Positions 20,812 through 29,500 of a stretch of DNA of 64,000 nucleotides are shown here, one piece after another. A model generated the notes under the pieces. That model saw only the letters and a list, made by a program, of their open reading frames with translations, searched no databases and had not been told where the DNA came from. The translations under genes were made by a program, and so were the position numbers. Source of the stretch: Meconema thalassinum (taxonomy: Eukaryota; Arthropoda; Insecta; Orthoptera; Tettigoniidae). The DNA lies in the NCBI GenBank assembly GCA_946902985.2, contig OX336388.2, positions 124,845,894 to 124,909,893 on the forward strand, written 5' to 3'. Numbering within the stretch: position 1 is the stretch's first letter; every line of letters begins with the position of its first letter.

Positions 20812-21119
20812 TTCAGAGTTTTAAGACTTGTGTTGAAGTACTGTACCTATCTTGTATCTCGTGAACATGGTTAGGTATAGAACAAAACATATCAAATTTT
20901 CCTAGTGGAAATTTATCTTCTCAAGAAGAAGTCTTGCAGTAGATATGTTCGTAAGTTTCAGCACCGTGCAATTTTTTTTCTTGTGTGGGGGGGGGGTAAC
21001 TTATACAGAAACAATCCGCATACTCTGGAGGCTTTCAAGAAAGAAATAACTGCACCAATACAAAATATCAGTGAGGATGAATTTCAGAGGGTGTAGCCAA
21101 ACTTTCAATGTGTAATATC
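20812..21119. other. No gene seen
   Basis: A G-run (20987-20995) lies inside a 63-codon frame (20905-21096) with a transposase-like feel (QNISEDEFQRV) but no identifiable domain. This could be the 3' end of a mariner-type transposase. Confidence 0.35.
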
Positions 21120-21456
21120 AGGATGTCTACCAAAACAAACTAACAGATTTCCCTGACAATTCCCCGATTTTTCCAGGATAAATCAGAAAATTCCCTGAGT
21201 AACAGTAGGGGCCATAATATATATATAAATCAGAGTTTATACTTAAAGAGCATTTCAAAAAGTGCTTGAACAATAGAGGGTACCATGACAAAATTGAAAA
21301 GACAAAAAAAAAAAAAAAAAGTACAGAAAAAATCTATTTTTCTATATTTTGCTGATTTTTAAATATTTCATCCAGAAAAACTATTGTACTTGCCAGTATT
21401 GAAAGTGGCTTGTCAATAGTAATGCTCTCAAATATCATAGTTACACATTTATATAC

Positions 21457-22100
21457 TGTAAGAGGATATAAGGAAACCAGAGATATATAAGCAAAGCGAA
21501 CTGATGTGAGTTTAATAATAATAACGAACTGATGTACATGGATGGCAATAGCGGAAACGCTCAAACTAAACGTGCGAATAAGGCACGAGTTTTAGACAAA
21601 CTGAAGCATAAAGGGGCAGGTGGCAGCACCTTACATAAAATAGAACCGCATACTTGATAAATAAGAATAAAACTACGAAAGTTACAACACTTCCCCTCAA
21701 GTACAGGTTCATACAATCTTTACACTCTCCAAACCAGCAAACTTCAAGCAACGTTCATGTTTCATTCGACTTAAACTCTTCGTGAGAAAGTCAGCAACTT
21801 GATCGTTCGTAGAGATATACTTCAAAACAAAAAATGTACACTCAAAGACTTCACGAACAAAGTGATGTTTGATATCAATAGGTTTGCTTCTACTGTGATA
21901 CATAGCGAACTGATGTGAGTTTAATAATAATAACAAACTGATGTACATGGATGGCAATAGCGGAACCGCTCAAACTAAACATGTGCGAACATGGCGCGAG
22001 TTTTAGACAAACTGAAGCATAAAGGGGCAGGTGGCAGCACCTTACATAAAATAGAACCGCATACTTGATAAATAAGAATAAAACTACGAAAGTTACAACA
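21457..22100 (-). mobile_element. Copia-type LTR retrotransposon, internally deleted to 644 bp
   Basis: A 5-bp duplication TATAC (21452-21456, 22101-22105) is the expected size for Copia integration. On the minus strand the element starts TGTTGTAAC at 22100 and ends CTTACA at 21457. The 3' LTR is 21457-21689, preceded by a purine tract (complement of CTTCCCCTCAAG at 21690-21701). The 5' LTR (about 21903-22100) is over 95% identical but loses its last ~40 bp, where it joins directly to the RNase H end. Everything else of gag-pol is gone. Confidence 0.85.
21709..21902 (-). pseudogene. Copia RNase H C-terminal fragment
   Basis: Minus-strand frame with HSRSKPIDIKHHFVRE, then YISTNDQVADFLTKSL, the standard end of Copia Pol (the last RNase H catalytic Asp region). 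It finishes near the 3' purine tract, as expected. The catalytic front of RNase H and all of RT are deleted. It joins the truncated 5' LTR at about 21903, and the frame continues by chance into the LTR. Confidence 0.85.
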
Positions 22101-22381
22101 TATACAAATACACACGATTTTTTATTTGTGTGCTGTAACTTGCAAGAAATGAGAGCTTGCTGATTTAACGTCAGTACGAACATACATCTACAACAATCAT
22201 CACCAGAATATACTTTTCCTCCCATCAAAATTTGAATGCTGAATTTCCAATTATTCAAGGTTGGACCTTGTAAAACTAAAATTCCCCGAGTGTCACTAAA
22301 ATATCCTGATAATTCCCCGAGCTTTCCAGAAATTAAAAATTCCCTGAGTATTCCCCGTTTTCCAGAGTAGTAGACACCCAG

Positions 22382-22619
22382 AATATGTGTTAAGAAATTG
22401 AAGGAGATCATTCCCAGCGACTACTCTGAAATACATGTAAGTAATGATTATTAAATATGTTAAAACGAGTAAATGTGTTAAAAACTAGTTGGGCGGTACA
22501 CTGCTGCTTGTGGCAGTGTCTTGCTTGACATGCGGCTACACACAGTGGCCACACGGCCCTTGCGAGGTTTAATCATATAGAGAAGGACTTGATTGTAACT
22601 TATGTCTATTGTTGAAATA
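22382..22619. other. No gene seen
   Basis: Non-repetitive sequence. The small minus-strand frame (22478-22696) overlaps the SINE fragment and is not a gene. Confidence 0.5.
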
Positions 22620-22716
22620 AAATTGTTCTCACCTGCTGTGCCCAGGGTTGCAGGATCGAATCCTGGTGCAGACAGTTGACATTTGAGGGTGCGCAAATGC
22701 GAGGGAGCCAGTAGTT
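22620..22716 (+). mobile_element. Family B SINE fragment
   Basis: GGTTGCAGGATCGAATCCTGGTGCAG and TTTGAGGGTGCGCAAATGC match the family B head and body at 14660-14740. Both ends are missing. Confidence 0.7.
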
Positions 22717-22764
22717 TCTTTTCTTTTTTGTACCATTCCTGGGGAAAAAAACCTCCCTAGTGGT

Positions 22765-22870
22765 TGGGTTTCACTGCCAAGTAATTAAAACTCAGCAAAT
22801 CTTCTAGGTTTTGTCATGTCTTTAGCGGGGTTTAGTCTCAGTGAAGCAAGTCAGGCTCATTGTCATTTCA
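22765..22870 (-). mobile_element. Degenerate fragment of the 247-bp retrozyme-like repeat
   Basis: TAATTAAAACTCAGCAAATCTTCTAGGTTTTG and GGTTTAGTCTCA..CAGGCTCATTGTC follow 19113-19195 but with the hammerhead core mutated. It shows that the family exists elsewhere and is old. Confidence 0.55.
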
Positions 22871-23221
22871 TATAAGGGGATATAGATAGCTTTGAAGCCA
22901 TTTATTCAGTGTTGTCTTGTTGACAATTAATATTATTTTTCAGTTGGTCAACACAATATAATCCCTATTACTGGGATATGCAAAAAATAACCAGAAAAAA
23001 ATTACACGTGTTGAATATGAAAAGCCAAGAATATGACCATGGCTGCTCGTCCTTATTGACGAAGTTTAAAATATTCAGTAAATTAAAACCAGTCAATAAG
23101 TAGTTGTACTTTTATCACAGTACTGGTTTTAGCCACATTGTTGCCTCCTTCAGCAGTAATTTATAAAATACGTAAAGAAGCAAGACTTATACACAAAAAT
23201 TTTCCTTATCAAAGGTTGTTC
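22871..23221. other. No gene seen
   Basis: AT-rich. A segment at 23105-23155 (TTTTAGCCACATTG..CTCCTTCAGCAG) is weakly reminiscent of Penelope-type hammerhead ends, but core positions do not fit. Confidence 0.4.
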
Positions 23222-23609
23222 ATCATCATCATCATTTCCCCTTTTCCAGCTCACACTGGGTGGGGGAAAATATGGTTCCTCTCCACTTTGTTCTGTCGTT
23301 CCACCATTCCTCTTCCGACACGGTGTTCAAATCCAGGTTCCGTTTTCTTATCCTATTCTCCATAGAGTCCATCCAACACATTCTTGGTCTTCCTCGTCCT
23401 TTCTTCCCTATCATCCGTCGTTCCAGTGCTCGTCTTGGTAGCCTTACTTCATTCATCCGTTTGACATGTCCAAACCATCTCAATCTGTTTTACTCCAGTT
23501 TGTCATTTAGTTTCTGTACTCCCAGTTCTTTCCGTTTATCTTCATTTCTCACTTTGTCTCTGCTCGTTTTCTGGACCATACTTCTCAGCTCTGCTCTCCT
23601 CCCTCTTAG
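23222..23609 (-). pseudogene. LINE C-terminal fragment with GATGAT tail
   Basis: Minus-strand frame 23483-23232 reads MRWFGHVKRMNEVRLPRR, then KGRGRPRMCWMDS and a WWNDRTKWRG end, followed by the (ATG)n tail whose complement begins at 23222. Upstream remains extend to about 23609 in other frames. It is the same subfamily as 40805-41612, which shares the C-terminal CELEKGK / QELDKGK ending and tail. Confidence 0.8.
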
Positions 23610-23744
23610 TTGTTACCAAAATAATTACTAAAAATACTAATAGACTAAAGGCTGAAAAAAAAAAAAACACTTTAAAATTTAAAAATATCAGATCTGTTAC
23701 AACATGTTAGAAGAAATTGAATAATCTTTCATTTTATATCATAG

Positions 23745-24047
23745 TTTGACAGTAATTTCGAAAGAGAATAATCCAGGAAATTTGATAACCAAAGGTGAAG
23801 CAGTTCAAAGAGTTCAGAAATATAAGAACCATAGTTAAAGATAGCAATGATTGCTCTCAAGAAATTAAGGCAAGGATAAGACAAGCCAGAAGTGCATTCA
23901 ATCACATGAGAAATTTATTGTGCAATCGAGACCTTAGTATAAATTTAAAACTAAGTTTGCTAAAATGTTATGTGTTCTCGGTACTCTTCTACGGTATGGA
24001 AGCTTGGACACTCAAACAAGATATGATTAACAGACCAGAGGCGTTTG
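23745..24047 (+). pseudogene. Older LINE 3' part, left half (split by a younger LINE)
   Basis: Encodes the post-palm region: DSNDCSQEIKARIRQARSAF, LKLSLLKCYVFSVLFYGMEAW. The sequence stops at 24047 and continues at 26964. The frame that begins at 23795 runs by chance into the endonuclease of the younger LINE, so the apparent 322-codon protein is a chimera of two transposons. Confidence 0.85.
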
Positions 24048-26952
24048 CTTTCAAAACAGGAACAGGCCTCGGAAAGGACGGATGCAATCGACGACGACCC
24101 GGATATGCTAATGGACTACGAGTTGGGACATTAAACATACAGACACTGACAGGAAAGGTGGAGGAGATTATAGATGTGATGGAGAGAAGAAAGCTGGATG
24201 TACTGGGCTTGGCAGAAACAAGATGGAAAGGAGAAGGTCGCAGAGAACTGAGGAAAGGGTACCGGTTGTACTGGAGTGGGAACAGTGAAGGAAGGAGCAG
24301 CGGAGTAGGAGTAGTTGTGAGAGATGGAATGAAGGAAGAGGTAAAGGGAATAAGTGACAGGATCATGAAGATCAGAGTAACTGTAAAGGGAAGAAGCCTG
24401 GAGATAGCCCAGGTATATGCCCCTCAAGTTGGATGTACAGCTCAAGAGAAGGAAGACTTTGAGGAGGAGCTACAACAGCAGTTGAATGGTCAGAGCATCA
24501 TTGTCATGGGAGATTTGAATGCACATGTAGGAAGTGAAAGGCAAGGATATGAAAATGTAATGGGAGCAGAAGGATGGGGCAGTAGGAATGAAGAAGGGAG
24601 AAAGTTGCTGGATTTTTGCAAGAGAAATGGTTTAGTGGTAGGCAACTCCTGGTTCCGGAAGAAAGAAAGCCACAAGGTAACGTGGTACAGCAGTGATTTA
24701 ACAAAGAAGTCTTTGGTAGATTACGTGCTGTACGACTGGGAAATGAAAGTGTCAGAGATATAAAGGTAATACCATCAGAGGCCTTAGATAGCGACCACAG
24801 AATACTTGTTATGAACTTGGGAGTTGTTAGGGATAGCAAGAGGACAGAGTACCAGGAAAGGAGAATCAAAGTATGGAAACTCAAGGAAAAGGAAGTCAAG
24901 GAAGAATTCCAGAAGATAATAAGGGAAAGGATGCCAACAGACAATCCTAAAACAGGGGAAGAGGAATGGAAACAATTCAAAAACACAATGGTGGAAAGCT
25001 GCAGAAAGCGGTGTAAAGAGACACCATGGTGGAATGAGAGAGTAAAAGAAGCTGTGGGAAGGAAGAACAAGGCTTTCTGAGTGTGGTTCCAGGAAAGAAC
25101 TGATCTGGCAAGGGAAGATTATAAGATGAAGAAGAAAGAAGCAAACAAGATTGTCGCAGAGGAGAGGAAGAAGTGGACAGAGATGATGGAGGAAGACAGC
25201 AGAGGAAATAAGAAAGTACTTTAGGGGATGGTCAAAAGTAAGAGAAGAGGTCTGCGAGAGGATGTGGTAATGGTGGACAAAAACGGAAATGAGGTACACA
25301 ACAAATAGACACTCAAGACAGTGTGGAAAGAGTACTTTGAGGATTTGCTGAATCCAAATGGTCATAGGGAGGAAGACAAGGTATTGGAAGATGGAGAAGA
25401 CAACACAGGAATGGAAGAGGACCTGAGTTGGAGAGAACTGGAGATGGCTATAGACAAGATGAAAGGTGGAAGGGCACCGGGTGTAGACGAAGTGAGTGTT
25501 GAAATGGTGAAGGCAGCAGAGGAGGTTGGGAAACAGTGGCTGTACCGTGTGATGAGGGTGGTATGGAAGGAGAAAAAGACCCCAGAAGATTGGAAGAAAG
25601 GATTAATTGTCCCAATATTTAAGAAAGGAAGCAGAAATTACAGGGGAGTCACACTCATACCACACTGTGCTAAGATATATGAAAAGATATTAGAAAGTAG
25701 AATACGAGCCAAAGTGGAGAGAAAATTGAGAGAGGAGCAGTATGGATTCAGACCTGGGAGATCACTGTGGATCTCATATTTTCAGTGAGACAGCTCCAGG
25801 AACACCACTACGAATTTGGAGAGGATCTGTTGATGGCCTTCCTGGACATTGAAAAGGGCCTATGATAGTGTGTGTAGGGAGAAGGTTTGGGGAGCAATGG
25901 AAAACATGGGAGTGGAAAAAGGGACTGTAGGCAGAGTGAAGGAGATGTATTGTGGAAGTGTGAGTTGTGTGAAAGTTGGAGGGGAAAGAACAGACTGGTT
26001 CAGACAAATGAGTGGCCTCAAACAGGGTAGTGCGCTGTCACCCCTTCTCTTTATTGTGGTTATGGACGAGGTAATGACACGGATAGCAGGAAAGATAGGA
26101 GAAGATAAGATGAAAGCAATGGTGTTTGCATATGATCTCATGGTCTGGGGATACAAGGAGGAGGAAATAATTCAGGAGCAACTGAAGGCTTGGGAAGAAA
26201 CAGTGGGAGAGTACGGATGGAAGTTCAATATCAGTAAATGTGAGATCCTGATAACGACCCGGAAAAAGGACAGACCAATGAGTGGGATAACACTTGGAGG
26301 TGGACAGCTGAAGAAGGTGGAAAGTCTCAAGTACTTGGGAAGTATAGTGGAGGAAAATGGGAGAAATGACAAAGAGATTACGGAACGTGGCAGACAGGCA
26401 GAATCATTTCTGATAAGCATTAGGAGCTTAGTGTGGAATAAAGATATCCCACAAAAAAGCAAGGAAGTGTTAATACAGAAGCTACTATATCCCGATACTG
26501 ACCTATGTTTCAGAAACGTGGACAATGAAGAAAAGAGACATAAGCAGAATACAGGCAGGTGAAATGAAGTTCCTGCGAAGTAGGATCGGAGTAACAAGAA
26601 GAGACAGGGTGAGGAATGAAAAAGTCAGGGAAATAGTGAAAGAGGAGCCCTTGCAAGGTAGGATTGAGACATCAAGACTGAGGTGGTATGGACACTTAAA
26701 GAGAATGGATGAGAAGAAGATTCCCAAGAGGATACATGAGATGCAGATGCAGAAGAAACGACCAAGGGGAAGACCAAGAGATAGATGTCTGAAAGGAGTG
26801 GAGGAATGTGTCAAGAAGAGAGGCGAGGACTGGACCAGAGTGACAGCGGAGAGGTGGTGGGAAGAAAGGACTAAGTGGCGAGGCTTATGTTCCAAACAGA
26901 CCCAGCCTGGGGCTGGAAACTGTACAAGATGATGATGATGATGATGATGACT
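24048..26952 (+). mobile_element. RTE-like LINE, near full length, inserted in an older LINE
   Basis: A perfect 11-bp target duplication AGAGGCGTTTG (24037-24047, 26953-26963). It is 2.9 kb, starts only a few dozen bases before the endonuclease domain, has a single coding unit (endonuclease then RT), and ends in a GATGAT microsatellite directly after the stop. This compact layout fits RTE-type LINEs. A second copy of the 3' third is at 44238-45002. Confidence 0.85.
24060..26932 (+). pseudogene. LINE endonuclease-reverse transcriptase, frameshifted
   Basis: The AP-type endonuclease runs 24117-24810: TLNIQTLTG, GLAETRWKG, VYAPQ, VMGDLNAH, LVDYVLYD, then DSDHR (about 24788) after a frameshift near 24760. 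The RT spans about 25440-26400: GRAPGVDEV, LIVPIFKKG, QYGFRPGRS, a shift near 25790, AFLDIEK, GSALSPLLF and a palm motif at 26127-26139. That palm box reads FAYD where active enzymes have FADD, so a catalytic Asp is lost. One inserted A near 26470 shifts the thumb relative to the copy at 44238. The C-terminus (26525-26932) has RLRWYGHLKRM and WWEERTKWRG. Not active. Confidence 0.9.
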
Positions 26953-26963
26953 AGAGGCGTTTG

Positions 26964-27336
26964 AGATGTGGACATATCAAAGGATCTTACTAGTAAGCTG
27001 GATGGATAGAATCACAAATCTTGAGATATTGCGTAGGATAGGTAAAGATAAGGAGATAGCCTAATTACCTGTGTCAAAAAGTTACAATAATTGCGTCAGA
27101 TAATGAGAGGACTCGGGTATTGTCTTCTACAAGAAATTATTCACGGGAAGGTTGAGGGCAGAGGGAGTCGAGGAAGAAGATTGATCTCTTGGTTGGACAA
27201 CCTAAAAATATGGTTCAAGTGTAGTTCCAGTGAACTTTTCAGTGCTGCTAGATCCGAAAACCGGATTACAATGTTGATCGCCAACCTCCTTCGAGGAGAC
27301 GGCACATGAAGAAGAAGAAGAAGAAGAAGAAGAAGA

Positions 27337-27337
<1 letters not shown>
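26964..27337 (+). pseudogene. Older LINE 3' part, right half
   Basis: Continues the LINE interrupted at 24047: FEMW-like start, IGKDKEI, VEGRGSRGRRLISWLDNLKIW and LIANLLR, in shifting frames. It ends in a GAAGAAG tail that has expanded (27308-27337). Confidence 0.8.

Positions 27338-27378
<41 letters not shown>
27308..27378. repeat. GAA then TA microsatellite at a LINE tail
   Basis: (GAA)n directly after the older LINE's stop, followed by about 17 TA units (27342-27377). Confidence 0.9.
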
Positions 27379-27699
27379 CAGTATTCTTTCACGTACATGT
27401 TCACATCAGTCATAACCTACAAATTTCCATGTATATAATAACCACATCACAGTTTCTACGTCAAGCTCTTTTCTTAGCAACTGTATGCCGAGTTCTTCAA
27501 TGTAGTATTCCTGTCAGGCCAAGATATACACCAGGCTTGAAGGGGTGAAATTCGAAAGATTCATAGCCTTTTTCAAATACCTTGCTTTGACACTTTCTAA
27601 CATTTTCAAGTCGTTCTTCTTCAAGTGCCCCCCATATGCATTCCAAAGCATATGTTAAAATATATATAATGGTATCAGAATGTGGGTAGAAGCAGACTG
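27379..27699. other. No gene recognised
   Basis: The 142-codon minus-strand frame across 27497-27925 is antisense to the LINE remnant at 27700-27935 and is probably a shadow. Confidence 0.5.
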
Positions 27700-27935
27700 T
27701 GTAACAGTTCAAGTTGATTTGTATCAAGGGTCCGCACTGAGCCCATATATTTTTCATCTGGTCTTTGTCAGAAGGAGTTAAAGAACAAGCTCCTTGATGT
27801 ATGATGTTTGCAGATGCTATGCAGTGCCAACAGGGATGAGTTGAAATGAGATTAAAAAACTGGAGAAATGCTTTTGAAGACAGAGGGGTGAAAATCAGTA
27901 GGAAGAAAACAGAGTAGATGTGCATTGGAGGAGGA
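27700..27935 (+). pseudogene. Decayed LINE RT palm fragment (RTE/BovB-like)
   Basis: QGSALSPYIFHLVF (about 27728-27769), a degenerate FADD region (near 27808-27818) and LEKCF..RGVKISRKKTE can be followed across several frames. The order is that of RT motifs B to D. Stops and shifts show an old copy. Confidence 0.6.
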
Positions 27936-27945
27936 GGAGAAGGAG

Positions 27946-28454
27946 GTTGGTTCCTCAGTTTAGGGGCTGCGACAACGCGGTCATGTAGCCCCGTGTACTT
28001 TGGGTGTGTGTAGAATCTGTCTGATAACCGGTGTTAATTGTGATGGCTGTATTAGTGTGTGTATCTGTTTTTTAATTCAAGTAAGGACTGCAACTTTGAA
28101 TTTTTCAAATAGTTCCTACTTTTGCCGCCAAACGCCACCGTCAACGACTAATAAGCCTAGTTCAGAACTTAGCTACTAGACGCCACCGCAGTTGGCAACG
28201 AACGTAGGAACCTAAGAGCGTTGTTTATTTTCTTAACCTATACAATTTAGCTTCACACAGGTGTAATTAGTGGAAGGTTCTTTAACAAGCCATAAATCTA
28301 CAACATGGGACCGCCGGCTTTACTTCCCCTCCGAAGGAAGGCATACTGAGGGATTTTTAACGCTCTTAAAAAATCCGACGACTTCAGCCGGGTATGAACC
28401 CACTATCTTGGGCATAGAAGCTCAGCATGCTACCAAATACGCTACTGAAGCCGC
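27946..28454 (-). mobile_element. tRNA-derived SINE, family A, copy 1
   Basis: A perfect 12-bp target duplication GAGGAGAAGGAG (27934-27945, 28455-28466). The minus strand starts with the tRNA-like head (A-box-like region, B-box complement GGGTATGAACCC near 28398) and ends at the GGTTGGTTCCTCAGTTTAGGGG side. It is 509 bp, long for a SINE. Confidence 0.9.
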
Positions 28455-28499
28455 GAGGAGAAGGAGATAAAACAGTTTGGATGGATGGACAAAACTTAA

Positions 28500-28762
28500 A
28501 GAAAATGATTAACTCTCTAGGAGCAACGATGTCTAGTGATGGCAATAACCCGTCGAGTGCAGATAGGTTGGCTGAACTGGAATAGGGTGTCAGATGTATT
28601 CTGCGATAAAAGAATACAGAAATCTGTATACTAAAGGAATGGTGTAGAAGTCAGTAATGAGATCTGTAAATCTTAAGACATGGGCAAAAACTAAGGCACA
28701 ATGAAAGGCAATGGATGTGGCTGAAATGAGAATGTTGAGAAGAATTTGCGGCATAAGCAGAG
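28500..28762 (+). pseudogene. Decayed LINE C-terminal fragment, left half
   Basis: LGATMSSDGN, VFCDKRIQKS, and VAEMRMLRRICG can be read in changing frames, matching 15990-16260. It is interrupted at 28762 by the hAT-like element. A few more codons (DRIRDD) continue at 34013-34050. Confidence 0.65.
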
Positions 28763-29281
28763 CTGACGGGTGGAGCCCTGTGTGAATAAACAAAATCTTA
28801 TCCGCAACTTTGTTATCCGAATCTACTGGCATTACAACAATATTTTTTAATTCGTTAAAGTATAAAGTATTAAGTATTAAAGCAACACATTTAGACATTT
28901 GAGGAGAAAGCCGTTCCCCTAGGCTGTGTGTGTCATGTGTCATGTTTAAAATGAATGTTATCCAGCCAGAATGGCAATCCTTTTCAGTTTGGAGTGTTAA
29001 TTATGCTTAATGACATAATTTGAATCAGATTAGCTAAACTCATCATCTTAAATTTGTTATTATTATTAACAGAAAAGCGCACGAATGTGCATAACATAGA
29101 TTTACATTAGTGAAACAAACATGTTACAAAAGAGTTAATTAATGTGAAAAACATCATGATCCAGTAATCAATCAGGAATGTGTGCATTAAAGCATTCATT
29201 CATGACCAGTCATTATATTGTGAATTGAATGTTATTTGTGAAATAGAGCAACACTGTATGATGCTTTGTTCATTTTAAATG

Positions 29282-29500
29282 TTAGTCCTTGCTATAATCA
29301 CAGAGTGATTTCTGGTTATTTTTACATCGTGTGATGTGATATGTGTCACAGAACTGGTCACATAACGAGCACACGCAGAGTTCATTTGGGGCGTGGTAGG
29401 ACATGTTTTTACATATTTTATGGTGGTACCCATGCACTGCTAACTTTATCACCACATGTCTTAGTTTCTGATTGGCGCTGGTCCAGTTCCGGTTGATCAT
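29282..29500 (-). pseudogene. Frameshifted C-terminal CCHC end of LINE ORF2
   Basis: This minus-strand frame continues the protein that ORF2 loses near 29500. It contains CSLCDQFCDTYHITRC, a C-X2-C-X7-H-X3-C pattern typical of the nucleic-acid-binding knuckle after the RT of many LINEs. The shared DNA encodes overlapping phases, so a single indel explains the break. Confidence 0.75.

Larger units (their letters stand above)
21122..22381. mobile_element. TIR element with GTGTCTAC ends, host of a Copia remnant
   Basis: The left end GGATGTCTAC (21121-21130) and right end GTAGACACCC (22370-22379) are inverted. The next segments on both sides are rich in TTCCCTGA, TTCCCCGA and TTTCCAGG words in inverted layout. 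There is no transposase. The boundaries and target duplication are unclear. A similar design (inverted GTGGCCAC ends plus TTTTCCAGGA words) is at 49375-49963. Confidence 0.5.

Noticed and set aside
23795..24763. A 322-codon host protein
   Set aside because: A chance fusion of two nested LINEs across a target duplication.
24504..25365. Long minus-strand frames (about 190 codons each) opposite the LINE
   Set aside because: Leu/Ser/Phe-rich antisense shadows of the purine-rich LINE coding strand, without domains.
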